A stretch of 64,000 nucleotides of DNA, taken from Bryum argenteum (taxonomy: Eukaryota; Streptophyta; Bryopsida; Bryales; Bryaceae). The notes beneath the pieces are model-generated. The model ran no database searches, was not told where the DNA came from, and was given only the letters and a program-made list of their open reading frames with translations. The stretch is from assembly GCA_037043015.1 (NCBI GenBank), contig CM073323.1, forward strand, positions 24,952,758 through 25,016,757. The letters are read 5' to 3'. The position numbers were made by a program, and so were the translations under genes. Positions 35,252-47,150 of this stretch are shown piece after piece; positions within the stretch are counted from its first letter, which is position 1; every line of letters starts with the position of its first letter.

Positions 35252-36780
35252 TAGTGAGAGGAATAATATTTGATAGGAGCAGTCTTTTGTGGAAATGCTT
35301 TCTAACCCTAATGTCGTTTGTGCCGAGTCGCAAAGATATGGACGGCTAGCTGAGTGGTGTTCACACTTTAGACTTTAGCTAGGTGTTAGGTGTTTGGAGG
35401 AAGCTTCGAGCGAGTAGTAGTTGATACCATGTGGCATTGCTTAGTGGATCCAATTCAAAAATTAAAATGCTCATATATTAGAGTTTGAAAGGTTGGACTA
35501 CTCAAATATGACTTAGAGTATTAAAAAATATATTAGAAGATACAGTCATCATTGCATCGCATAATATATTCATGTTCCCAATATATGAACCTCTTGGCGG
35601 GACCTAGGTTCCATAGGAATATTTTGTTTTGGTAAATGCCATCTCTTCATCTCTATGTGGAGAATTTTGAAAAAAAATTGCTTCCTATAATCTTCTCCTT
35701 GAGATGCATTCAGTAACATAGTTATATTATCCCATAAAGTTTATGAAGTGGTGAAAAATAATTTTGAAGTTGCTCTTGAGAATCTTTCAGACCCCAAGGC
35801 CCCGCCAACTCTTTGATATTTTCAATCTTTACAATCTTAGTAGTAGTCATTGACATCTTATCATTGTAGTATATTTCAACCTCTTGAGTTTTTTATTTCA
35901 TTTTGTCAAGTATCAACCACATATATTTATAAATTGATTCATCATGAATGAAAAACAATAAATAAATAAATTGAGTGGTTGAAATATATATAAATATATA
36001 ATCTTTTTTCAAAGAGTTCAAAAGTACTAACTCTCATTTCAAGAACAACACTTTCATTAGATAATCTACACTTTTCCATACACTTTATGACACTTGTGTG
36101 GTTTTTTCTTGATTTTTTGATCAACATGATTCTATTTATTTAAGTTGGAGATGTGCACAAAGATCCACTTACGAAATATCTTTCTAATCCATTTTATTCA
36201 TTCCCACTTCACTAAGGGCATTTTCTCTTCTCATTTTCTATAGAAATAGAATCTACTAAAGCCTTCCTTACTTTCTTCGAAGATTGTGAAAGTGCAAGTT
36301 TTTTGTTACCACATACTTGCACTTTTAACTTGTCATGCATCCTTTCTCACCCAAACATGAAGTGCGGGTATACACACCTAACGTAGGTGTTACTTCTATT
36401 CTTTGCATCAATCGTACCTAGAATTTCACTTCACAAATCGTTGCATGTATCTCAAGTGCTCCTAAAGGAGAGAGAAGCCCAAATCAGTTAAATTTGCTCA
36501 AAAAAGATTTGTTGATTCTACCAAAACTAAAATTTTGAGTCAATATATATCTCAAGATCGGAATGGTAAAATTTGATATAAATCATCGGATAGTGAAATT
36601 AGACAATCCCAAACAAGATCCTACGGTTGGATTCCCCAAAATCAAATTCAAACAATCTTTGTTCACAAATTTCAAATATGGCCGTCTTAAGGTCACTATT
36701 GAGCTTCTCCATTCCATTGTCTGACCTCCATTTAGTGTGCTGCAAAATAGTCAAACCACCTTGGTATTCGTCAACAATAA
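35252..36780. other. AT-rich intergenic region, no gene seen
   Basis: Only simple AT-rich sequence and scattered short open frames are present. Nothing is recognisable. Confidence 0.4.
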
Positions 36781-36915
36781 GAGCCCCCTTTTTGCATCAA
36801 TTTAAGGGGAACTAGAGGGCAAAGGTTTTAAACCAATTTTCTTGGGGTCAAAAAGGGCCCCCTTTTGCATCAATTTAAGGGTAACTAACTAGAGGGCAAA
36901 GGTTTTAAACCATTT
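36781..36915 (+). repeat. Tandem duplication, about 70-bp unit
   Basis: GCCCCCTTTTTGCATCAATT...GAGGGCAAAGGTTTTAAACC and its continuation to TCTTGGGGTCA occur twice in succession. The second copy has an extra CTAA and an expanded T-run. The high similarity suggests a recent duplication. Confidence 0.75.
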
Positions 36916-37619
36916 TTTTTCCTTTTTCTTGGGGTCACCTATCGTCCGAAGTTCAAAAAATGTGGATCTTGGAAGGTTGGAGGACAGAGAGAGTCACAAT
37001 TTAAGGTGGGCTGCTACCATAGAATCTCACATGTTTAGAATGTGGAAGAGTATCAAGGGGGGGGGAGCCCATCAAAGGTTATACCTCCGTTCCGGGCCTC
37101 CTCGAGAAATGGAGGTTCCACATATCCGACATTCGGTATCATGCTCGGTGTATACTACTCGTAGTCAATCATTGTGCTTGACTCTTGTAAATGTTTGATA
37201 TGTTACCCACTATGTGCATGCATGACCAACTTGGTTGGCTTGAAAACATTTACGATGCCCCACAAGCCACAATGATGGCTTCTATCGCGTTTTTTCATGC
37301 ATGATGTTGGGGTGTAGGACCTTGACGAAGGGAATAGCACCTATTTCGGATGTTGTATCTTGAATCGTGTGATTCATGACTTACTATGTGAGGATGAGTA
37401 GTTTCATCTTGATGTGTAGAAATAAGTACTTAGGAAATGAATACTTTGGCTTGTGGGTGTACCTCAATTAGGTCCACAACGCATTTGGGTACTTGTGCTT
37501 TACTTCCTCATTGTGGTACGATGATCAATGGCTCAAATCTGCGGCCATTGTGACTGCCATTTTTCTCTTACAGTTAAGGTATTAATCCTGAAGATTCTTG
37601 ATGCAAAATTGCTTAAATT
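36916..37619. other. Intergenic region, no gene seen
   Basis: An open frame at 36929-37198 (89 codons) has no recognisable domain and a GGG-rich low-complexity stretch. I do not call it a gene. Confidence 0.35.
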
Positions 37620-37855
37620 ATCAAAACTGGCCTCCTTCTTCTTCAAGCCAAAAAAATCTTAATCTAAGAATTATATAGAGAATCCAACGGTAGGATCTCA
37701 AAGTTGATTTGACTTTTCACTTACATACCGAATCTGAACCGTTGATTCTTTTTCATTTGTGAGATCGTAATGGTCAAAGTTGGCTTGAATTTGCTTTTGC
37801 AAGAATCTCAAAAAGCCATTTCAGCTTTCTTGGATCTTTAGGGGTTGAGGGTATC
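37620..37855 (-). repeat. Dispersed repeat R3, copy 2
   Basis: Reverse-complement copy of 33216-33430. It shares CTTCAAGCCAAAAAAATC, the CCGTTGATTC and GGTCAAAGTTGGC stretches, AAAAAGCCATTTC and CTTTCTTGGATCTTTAGGGG. A T-run of about 25 follows at 37986-38010. Confidence 0.6.
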
Positions 37856-38040
37856 CTCAATCGGCTTGTTAGCTTGGCCCGCCAACGGCACTGAGCGGGC
37901 ACGGGGCTCAGGTGCCGCCCTAATGGCCGTGGGGTAGCACCGTCCAACTTCTCCCTCCCTCCAAGAGATGACCCGATATGGGTAATTTTTTTTTTTTTTT
38001 TTTTTTTTTTCATTTGCTGTGAAAATTTGAAATTATGCTA

Positions 38041-38257
38041 CACTAATGATGTTGTTTAGTGTTAGATTTTCTTAAGATTTGAAAACTCTATAACTTTCTA
38101 ATCTTGACATATTTTTTTACGAAGAGCATTGATGCCTACACCATTTAAAGATTCTCATCTTGAACAACATAAAGGGTAAATATATTGATCAAACACTAAA
38201 AGCTTATAACATATTCATGTAAATTACTACATTTTGCACTATTCAAGATTACTAGTG
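38041..38257. mobile_element. 217-bp MITE, copy C (diverged)
   Basis: It has the same length and TA flanks (38039-38040 and 38258-38259) as copies A and B and the same order of blocks (TTAGTGTTAGATT, AAGATTTGAAAA, AGAGCATTGAT, AAAAGCTTATAACAT). Many substitutions and a weaker right inverted repeat show that it is an older insertion. Confidence 0.75.
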
Positions 38258-39225
38258 TAGTGAGTTGTAAGGATTAATATCAAACTAGATAAAATTTTAT
38301 GAGGGTAAATTAGGCGAGTGTGTTACTCATTGTAGACTTGCAATCGTAGTTGCCCATTCCAGAGTTTGCAATTTCCACTGAACTTTCCTCCGGTATTTCC
38401 ACCAAGAATGTCTTATTTTACCAAATCCTACTCGAATGGGTCACTTTAGCTTGGGGAAAACTCCAAACGTTTTGCTTATGCTAGCTTGTTTGAGTTTGTA
38501 TATTGTTTCTATCCCAAACATGGCGGAATTTAGACTTCATAAATCTCCTACATGCATCAAAAGAATCCCATCACATGTGCAATAATTTATTAAAAAAAAA
38601 AAAAAAAAAAAAAAACACCTAGTGAAAGACATAACACCCAATTTGTTAAACACTTTCATTTTGTGTTTTAAATTAAGGCTATAATTAGAAAACTCCAACC
38701 ATGGAAGGCGAACAGCCCCGAATATGATGAGTATCCGAATAAAAGGGAAACATATGGGGAGGAGACTAGGGCGGCACTTCCAAGGCAATGGATGTTTTTT
38801 GGGTAGGACCAAAGGAATTTTACTATTTTTGGATCCCGCCAAACGAATGTTAGCAGGGGCACATTCTATTACAGGAATCACCAGAAAAATCATTCCCCCC
38901 CCCTCCCTTTTATTATTATTGATTTTCACAAAGGGCCATAGAGAATAATGGTATTTTCCTCGCAATGACTCCACAATCATTGGTTCATCAGTTGACTAGC
39001 TTCGGATTTATTGGGGAGGGGGAGGGAAAATAAATCTAAAACAAATACTATTGTTATTTAGCTTTTTTGAGTGGTTCATGATGAGTTTTATTTCGAATGT
39101 TCCAAAACCAAATTGTTTATTAATTTGGTCCTTTCCGAGAAACGATTAGAGCCATCTATGCTTTGCTCGTTTACATTTTACAATGGTGATGCCCTTGTAC
39201 TTCAACGCACATTGCACAAGGTTAA
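38258..39225. other. Intergenic region, no gene seen
   Basis: This contains an A-run of about 26 (38591-38615) and a C/T-rich run near 38896-38910. No coding sequence is recognisable. Confidence 0.4.
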
Positions 39226-39614
39226 AGAGCATGTCCAGCCCACACTGTGAACTGGAGAGTGGAGCCTTGTTTGGAGTTTGAGGAACCCCAGGCCCCTGTA
39301 ACCCGGCCAAGAGGGTTGAAGTCTTAAATTTTAGCACACAATAACTCAAAGTGATCCCGTGCCTTCACTTACATTTTGGCGTTCCCATTAACCAATGAGA
39401 GAGTGACACATGGCAGATATTTTATTGACAGAGAACAATTTATGTTATACCCGGCTTGTTGGAAATTGTGATTGGTGAGCTGCCTTTTCCGCTGCTTTGT
39501 CTTCTGGCCTAAAGTGGGGTTTCGACGCCGACATGAAGGGCCGCTGCGAGCTTTAGGAGCTTTAGACGCAGCCTAGCGGCTCGGCTTGGAGCTCACTCAA
39601 GCTCGGCATGCTCT
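39226..39614. mobile_element. Tourist/PIF-like MITE, copy 1 (389 bp)
   Basis: The ends AGAGCATGTCCAGCCC and (complement) AGAGCATGCCG are inverted, flanked by TAA on the left and TAG on the right. The interior aligns with the element at 46358-46690: GGAGCCTTGTT, CCAAGAGGGTTGAAGTCTT, ATAACTCAAAGT, GAGAGTGACA, ATTGGTGAGC. Ends of the GAGCAT type with TTA/TAA duplications are common in plant PIF/Harbinger-derived MITEs. Confidence 0.65.
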
Positions 39615-41580
39615 TAGTGTTTGTATTGTGAAGCAGTTATTTAACCCCTATATGTGAGTGAGGCCCAAATTGGGTCGTTTGGACCTTGGTTAGCCTTTGA
39701 ATTACTATTTTGTACATGCTTCCCTACACATTTTACTATGTTGATTCTCGGGTACTTCTAAGCACAAAGTTTAATGTTGTAATTATGTTAATTTAAAATG
39801 AACATCATAGGTTTTCCAATAATATTTTGCATGATTGCAAGGCTTAGCGGTTATTTCCTCACTGAACATTTACGACATATGTTATATTTTTGTACTTCCT
39901 TCCACACACATTTTACTATGGTGATTCCTTAGTACTTTGATGCACAAAGTTTAGTCTTGTATTGTGATACACCTGTTTAGGTATAACATGACATTTTATG
40001 TCAACAAGATTACAATTAATCTTGTGCACGATGTCAAGTGTTGACTGTCATTTCTCTCTCTTAGCATTATAGAATACTTTCTCATTAAGCACTTGCTTCA
40101 ATATGAACTTCTTGCACTTTGCATTTAGCTTTGCTATAATAGGCATGTCTCCAACATTGTGAAGGAAGAAAGGATTGTTAATGGAGATTTTTTTCTTGAT
40201 GTATGATAGAAGCTTGGATTGTAATCGATGACTTACGATTTGAATATACACCATCATGCAAAGTTGGTTGGGGTAAATTACATTGTTAATCGCAAAAAGA
40301 CTCCAAAATAGAAAAGGTCATTTTAATTGAGTCAAGAAATAGTAATATCCCAACATTCATATCCTCCTTGTCAACCTAATAAGGATATTATTCATGAGTT
40401 TTTTATGAAGAATGCCTAAACTAGGGCCCAAACAATTTAATTATATTCATAACAATACTTGAGATAAAGTTTAACACTAGGCATACAATAACTAACAAGT
40501 GAAGAACTTTGACAAGAAGTTTCGTTATATTTATTCAATCCTATGACAAGCTTATTTATGAGAACTGTGATGTAGGATACTGCTGAAGTTACAGTTCTTT
40601 CATGTAATTGAACCCTAGAATATCTTCCTTTATGTTGAAAACGTCTATCAAAAATCTAAGAAGGATTAAAATATACACAATAATCATTACTAGAATTGAG
40701 GGTGGGGTTGCAATGTTTTCTTTATCCTATGTTTTCTGAAATGTTGTAGAAGTCAAGCAACGTTCTAGTAACTACTCTATCAATGTTTTCAGCTTCAAAC
40801 ATATAAATTTTTAGGTGATGTTGCTAAGTTGCTTATCAAAACAATAACCATTTACTAAAATGAAGAGATAGGGTGGGTTGTTTGTAACTCCTTTTCAAGG
40901 ATGTCCTATATGTACGGTTTCAGAAATTAAGGAATATCTTTGTACTTGCTACAGTAATGTTCCCACCTCAAATCTAAGATTTTTTTTAAAAGTGCTGCTT
41001 ATTAACACAATAACGTTTCTTATTTTCCTAAAAAAGCTGTTAGAACAAGTACCATGACATCGCTTCGCATAAGCAACATTCGTTCAACGTTGAATTAAGG
41101 CTGCAAACATCAGCCCCCCAAATTCCTAGTTTTGAGCGTTCATTATTGAATCAATAACGTCGCTTTGGAATTGTAATGTAGTTTTAGAACAGTGCTGAAG
41201 CAAGTACAAGGACAGTGCTTTACTATGGCAAGAAAATATGGCAAACCCTGTCCAATTTCTTGGAAGTGAACATATAGAAGTACAATTTGTCTTTGCCTCA
41301 AGATTTAACAACCCGAAATCCCGTAAAGTATTTACGATCACATCCCATAAATAACTTGTAGAATTCTTCGATTCAAATCTCCGTAACTTTATACAATTTC
41401 ATTCTCGGCTTGTATAACTCGAACAAAGGTAAAAATTGTTAAATAACTTGTCGCGTGCTTCAATTCAAACCTTCATAACTTAATTTGATTTCATCCTTTG
41501 CTTGCATTACTTGAACAAGAAAAGATAAAGCGACAAAGGCCTTATCTTTGAAAACACGTCAAATCTTGTAAGAAGCCTTC
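39615..41580. other. AT-rich intergenic region with a diverged direct repeat
   Basis: A phrase near 39709-39778 (CACATTTTACTATGTTGATT...GCACAAAGTTTAATGTTGTA) recurs at about 39892-39960, and a shorter relative precedes the MITE at about 39168-39215. No gene is recognisable. Confidence 0.4.
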
Positions 41581-41584
41581 GTTC

Positions 41585-42060
41585 TCATTGTCTGCTTTGT
41601 ACATAGTGTGCCAAGCATCCAAATCACCCTCACTCTCGCTTATGGCTTCCTTGATATAACTTGAATGTCCATACCCGTGACTTAAGACAACTTTAAATCA
41701 TCTGAACAAACTGAGGAAAGACACTTCCTTGATATGACTTTAATGTCCATACCCGTGACTTAAGACAACTTTAAATCATCTAAACAAACTGAGGAGAGGC
41801 AATGCGTCATCATGTCTCATTGTCTGCTTTGTACATAGTGTGCCAAGCATCCAAATCACCCTCACTCTCGCTTATGGCTTCCTTGATATAACTTTAATGT
41901 CCATACCCATGACTTAAGACAACTTTAAATCATCTAAACAAACTGAGGAGAGGCACTTCCTTGATATGACGTTAATGTCCATACCCGTGACTTAAGACTA
42001 CTATAAATCATCTGAACAAACTGAGGAGAGGCAATGCGTCATCATGTACAAAATGCTGAC
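41585..42060 (+). repeat. Tandem repeat, two units of about 230 bp with internal half-repeats
   Basis: Each unit starts CATTGTCTGCTTTGTACATA, continues through GTGCCAAGCATCCAAATCA, and contains two inner copies of a phrase of about 85 bp. That phrase runs from CTTCCTTGATATNACTTTAATGTC to ACAAACTGAGGAGAGGCA. A third, single copy is at 46921. The array lies about 260 bp beyond the stop codon of the F-box gene. Confidence 0.8.
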
Positions 42061-42315
42061 CACATTGCTCAACGAAACTTATGCATGCGTCATCACGACT
42101 AGAAATCTCAAGAACCCATAATGGAAAAGTAATAAGTTTTTTGTATAAACAGAATAGATACATAAATGGAAAACTCAAAAATGGCCTCTGAAATATAACT
42201 AAGAATCCGGTGCAAGCTAGTCAGGTAATCCTAAAACTGTATACATTGGTGGCAGTCAGTCACATGAACACCGGGAATTTTGTACAAGTGCATGGTCGAG
42301 GGCAGGAAACTTCGA

Positions 42316-43721
42316 TCAGGGTTGAATGTCCACTCTCAAATGGATGGAGAATCCTCCGTAAGCAGCCATGCTCTTGGATTTGCTGCCGGGGCTACTGGGA
42401 AGAATGTGCCAGAAACGAGCATCCATGTCATACAACCAGCGCTCGCCGGTCGTGACGGAGATGAAGCACAGTCCCTCGGAGTCTTGGTAGCTTCGCAGCG
42501 CGCAAACCTTGAAGTGATCGAGAAACTGCTTGGAGGGACCCAATGGCACTTCCTCGAGGGAGGTCGTAAGGCGCAGTCCTTTCGGATCAAGCTCCGAGAT
42601 TTGCACGCGATCGGAGCCTTCGTATTTCTGCTTCATCACGCGGCTGATCATGAGAATGCGGCCGTGGTGTTGCACCAAGTGCACGTTGCTGTGCATTCCG
42701 GGAAGGAATACGTGATACGACTCCCACTCCCCCGTGTCCATGTCGAACGTCGAGATTCCCGTCTTGCACTCCGACGCGCACACCAGCTTCGAGGAAGCGA
42801 CCACGGGTGTGCTGGGGCACCGATCGTAATACGGGAACGTGTGCCGGTTCGGCACTGAGTCTGTCTCTGTCCAGTTTAAGGTCTGTGAATGATACGTCCA
42901 TGTCGCGTTCCTGTCGTGATCGATGAGGACCACTCGGTATGAGTCTCCGTTCACCACCATAGCCACGAACACCGGCAAGTCGTATTCTTTGGCTGCGCCC
43001 CAGCGCGGCAAGGTTCGCCATGTTCGCGTCGCTGGGTTGCACACCCCTACCACCACCTCGCGATTGGGACTGTAACACCACAGACATGTTAGGCTCTAAA
43101 ATCAAATTGAATCCAAATCTTTCCTCAACATTAACTCATCTCGACAGATGCGTCTGCGTGGAAGAGAAGGGAGTATGAGAAGGGTCGGAGTGATGAGTGA
43201 GCTTGCCTTGGGAAATGTTGGCGTCTGGAATTGGCTTGGGACGCGTCCTTGTACCCAACGAAGCACAGCAATCCGCTGGCGACGGACGTGATGTAAAAGT
43301 CGCGGATGGGCAAGCAGGTGAGTGACATGTCGAACCAGTTGCAGGAGATGGGGCAGTAGAGGGAGGAGCTTCGGAGGTAGTAAAGCTCAGGGGCGCTGTG
43401 TTGCTGGAAGAAGCTGAAGGCGCTGAACGCGGGCTCATTCAGCGTGAGCACGTAAGACGGGCACTGCACGGTGAGCGCGCGCTGGGAAGTGAGAAACCGC
43501 GGCGTGCGTAGGAGAGCGTTCCACTTCTTGCACACCGCTCGCATTGGCAGCAACTCGGGTATCGGCAAATGCGCCAGTATCAGCTCCAGCATCGCGTCTG
43601 GCAACGTACCCCACAACACCGGGTCCATCCATACTGGCTTCCTCTTCAGATCAGACAGACTCGACAAGTTCACGTTCAAACCTGCGACCCAAGCAAAAAC
43701 CCCGACCATCACTACTCCCAT
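42316..43721 (-). CDS. F-box protein (beta-propeller type), two exons with a GC-AG intron
   Basis: Exons 43207-43721 and 42316-43069 give 422 aa (391 if translation begins at the MDPVLWGTLPDA methionine, 43628). The F-box is TLPDAMLELILAHLPIPELLPMRAVCKKWNALLRTPRF, near residues 38-75 of the long form, and should bind SKP1 in an SCF ligase. Downstream, YITSVASGLLCFVGYKD and VVVGVCNPATRTWRTLP are the usual F-box-associated propeller sequence. The intron 43070-43206 can be spliced in phase only with a GC donor (AAG/GCAAGC), with acceptor GTTACAG. A GT donor preserving this frame was not found. The family resembles UFO/At5g15710-type F-box proteins. The substrate is unknown. Confidence 0.88.
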
Positions 43722-45052
43722 ACGCACATATCTCACTCCCGATCATCTCTCAAACATCAGTCTTCGATCAAACCTCACTATCTATCAAACGCAACCTGGC
43801 AACCTCAATATCATCAAATCGAAACCCTGCTCGCTCGCATCTCAAAACATCAAGCACCTCGCTTCCATTCCGACATCGATCACCTCACTACTCTTGGCAA
43901 CCTAATCGAAATGCACAATATGATCACAGTCACAAACTGAAACTGAAGCAATGAGTGATCTGCACACACACCAGGCATCGTGTCGAAGCTTCTGAAACTC
44001 GAGTGGTAGCTGAATTTTCAAGTACACCAGTCGGTAATGAGCAAGTTCGATCAAGTCTCGGTAATCTAACAAGAGCTCAATTGACAAAGACGAAGAGAGA
44101 TAAAAGGCCGGAGGAGTCACTGTCGATGATCAGCTGCTACATAAATACACACAAAGAGAGTCGGTCTTTCGCAAGCTTCTGTGAGAACATCGGCAATTCA
44201 AGTGTGAATATATGTGAAGTGAGGTAGGCTAGTTAGGGTGCAGCTGCTTCTTTTCTGGGAAAACGGAATGAATTTGCATTGGGACGCGAATCAGTTGACG
44301 TCCGTGAGAACACCACCGGTAAAGAACAATAGAAAAAACAAACGAGGTGGGTTAATTTATTTTTTTTTATTAGGGTGATGGTTTAAAACCGGACTAGAGG
44401 AGGGTTCAACTTTGCATGTTTTGGGAGGGGCAAAAAAATTGTTGTTGGGGTGACAACGATTCCATGTGGCCACGCGGACCCATATGGAAAAAATGGGGAA
44501 ATAAATAAAATCAGAAGATTTTCAAAATCAAGGGGGAATATTTGAACAATTGGGTGTTTCTATTCTGCTAATACTGGGTCCAAGTTTAAGGGGGGTGGCA
44601 CGCACGCTCAGAGGGAGGGGGGGCTTATAATAACATAAGAAGAAGAAGGGGCCGGGAAAATGGAGAAGCGATAAATATAATGGGGGTAGAATGTTCCAGT
44701 GTTCCCCTACAAGCAAACACAAATTGGGTGAGCCAAGTGGCGTTGATTGTGGGCTGCCATCTATCACAGCCGTTGAATGTGGCCACTGTGTACTGTACTT
44801 GTGTTGGAAACCCCTTCCCCTTCCCCCTTCATTGCCCTTGTCCCTAACTCCCACCCCCAATTATGATATTGCTTCCGTGCCCGCTCAAAATCAATCCATG
44901 GCTGCTTAATAAAATTAAGGGTAAATTTGCCCCCGCCCTAATTTTCTTCTTGAGATCGGACACTTATCTTAATATTTTTCATATAGTTTGTGGAAATTTT
45001 GCATCACATGGTGAGAAGCATGCAACATCAATGTGTCAAACATAAGGTCATA
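43722..45052. other. Upstream region of the F-box gene and intergenic DNA
   Basis: A C/A-rich region at 43640-43950 (the F-box gene's leader on the opposite strand) produces long overlapping plus-strand frames in all three registers, a composition effect. No other gene is supported. Confidence 0.4.
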
Positions 45053-45419
45053 GGGCATTCTCAATCTTGAAACGGAAAAGTACGAGGAGGGGAATGAAAT
45101 TGTCCCTTAAATACGGCAGGGTCATTTATGTGCCCCAACCTAGCCGGCACATATGACGGTTCCACAATGTCGTGGATGCTGCACTCTTTACAGAACTCGA
45201 CAAAACCAACACACTTTATAGTTCTAGCGCGCAATATCTGTAGTTGAACTTCTATACCGTCGAGCTTCCAGGCTTCTAGAAAGTAAACAAATTCACTAGC
45301 CAGAGGAGGGGAGGTGGCGTGGCTGGAAGAGTCCAATCATTTTATACCGCAAGGTTAGAGCGAAGAGTCGTTGCTTGCCCAACAAAAGTGACGTTCGCAC
45401 GTATAGATTGAGGATGCCC
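45053..45419. mobile_element. Tourist/PIF-like MITE (367 bp)
   Basis: Terminal inverted repeats GGGCATTCTCAATCT (45053-45067) and AGATTGAGGATGCCC (45405-45419) differ at one position. They are flanked by ATA on the left and TTA on the right, consistent with an imperfect 3-bp TWA duplication. No intact coding sequence is present. Confidence 0.65.
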
Positions 45420-46357
45420 TTATGGCTGACTTCTGGGTAATTTTTTTGCCCCTTCTCTTACCTACCACCCTATAACGATTTGAAGTAATTTCAGTACGTA
45501 ACTACTAATTTTTAATGGTCAATGTCACCCATAACACCGACGACAAAGACCTCCTTAGGATAAAATAACATTCCTCACTTCATTTGCAAACTCTAAACCC
45601 TTAAATTTCTTCATTGTTTTGAGCGGGCAGGGAAGTGATATTTCATTCTAGGGGTGGGGGGGGGGGGTTATTGACACCCTGGCTGCCATAGCCTTGTTGT
45701 CAATGCTTAGAGGTTAAGCAAGTGATTAAGTGTACCCTTACTAATGGGTCGCGTACTAGCTAGACTGCCCATAATTAATCATATTGCATGCCATTGCAAT
45801 TACCATTCATATGGCAGTGCAGTCAGTTCGTGATAAAGGTACCACCCTTACTCTTGTGATATAACTCCCCACCTTGTGTGCCTCCTACGGCTTGTCTGGG
45901 ATCTACCCCCTCCCCTCCCCTCCCTTGGTGCCTTAGATTTTTACCACTTGATGGTGACTTCGTTTGTTTGCACTTCTGGGAGCAGCCGTTCAATTAGGAG
46001 ACAATGTATACGATTGGCACCTAAAATCGACCAAATGGGGAGGTGTATTATTGAAGGGTGATTATTTCCTTCAAAGAGAAATAAATGTCGTGATGAATAA
46101 TTTTTGCGTTTACTCCAATAAGAAATTTGAAAGCAAGATTGTTATTGTTACACGTCATTGATATGTAGGTTCACCTATAATTAATAATGAAGAAACTAAC
46201 ACATCAGATTATTTATAAGTTTATTCTTTTTTTTGTTGAACAAATCGATGTATTGTATCAATTCAAAGAAATACAGTCATGAACATGAATACTTGGTGGC
46301 TACTCTGTAAGCAAATTTGGAAAACTTAACTCGTTGGGCATAGGCGTCTGGACCTTA
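45420..46357. other. Intergenic region, no gene seen
   Basis: A G-run of about a dozen bases (45657-45668) interrupted by T, and CCCCTCCCCTCCCC near 45909, are the only notable compositional features. Confidence 0.4.
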
Positions 46358-46690
46358 GAGCATGTCCAACCCGCAATGTCGGCCGAAGAGTGGAGCCTTG
46401 TTCGAAGTGTGAGGAACCGCGGCTCAGGGAGTATCCCTGTAGCCCGACCAAGAGGGTTGAAGTCTTCTAAAATTTTGCACACCATAACTCAAAGTTACTC
46501 CGTGACTTTGCTCACATTTTAGCGTCCTGATTAACCAAGGGGAGAGTGACATGTGGCATTATTGGTAGAAAATGATTGGTGAGCGGCCTTTTCCTCTACC
46601 CTACCTTCCAACCTAGGATGGGTTTGCAACGCATGTGAGCTTTTGACGGAGCCTAGCAGCCCGGCCTAGAGCACATGGCTGGGTATGCTC
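46358..46690. mobile_element. Tourist/PIF-like MITE, copy 2 (333 bp)
   Basis: The ends GAGCATGTCCAACCC and (complement) GAGCATACCCAGCC are flanked by TTA at 46355-46357 and 46691-46693, a clean 3-bp target duplication of the PIF/Harbinger type. The interior aligns with 39226-39614. Confidence 0.75.
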
Positions 46691-46920
46691 TTAGCATTCT
46701 AAAATCTAGTTCTTGGATACGTTGTTGCAGATGTAGTATTTTATTTCATTGTGGAGTTGATGTGAATGTGGGGACTTATCATAGCTTCTCAATGAGCCTT
46801 CACACGCCCAAAAAAAGTTCACGATTGAACAGTTACGATGTTCTTAGTATTTTTACCAATTTTTCCATAGCAATGAACAAATGTATTTTAAAATTCATGA
46901 GATGTGTCCTTGGGTCATGT

Positions 46921-47150
46921 GTTCTCATTGTCTGCTTTGTACATAGTGTGCCAAGCATCCAAATCACGCTTGTGACTTCCTTGATATGACTTTAATGGCC
47001 ATACCCGTGACTTAAGACAACTTTAAATCATCTCAACAAACTGATGAGAGGCAATGCGTCATCATGTACAAAATGCTGACGACATTGCTCGTCGAAACGA
47101 AACATTTGTATGCGTCATCACTACTAGAAATCTCAAGAACCCATAATGGA
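46921..47150 (+). repeat. Third copy of the 41.6-kb repeat unit
   Basis: It begins TTCTCATTGTCTGCTTTGTA and runs to AAGAACCCATAATGGAAAAA. It has one rather than two inner half-repeats and aligns with 41816-42135. The extra downstream match (ACAAAATGCTGAC, then GCGTCATCAC) shows that the mobile unit was longer than the tandem period. Confidence 0.75.

Noticed and set aside
36929..37198. 89-codon plus-strand frame
   Set aside because: It has no domain and overlaps a G-run in repeat-rich DNA.
43471..43954. Three overlapping plus-strand frames of 120-145 codons opposite the F-box gene start
   Set aside because: All three registers are open because of C/A-rich, stop-poor composition. The minus-strand F-box protein explains the region.
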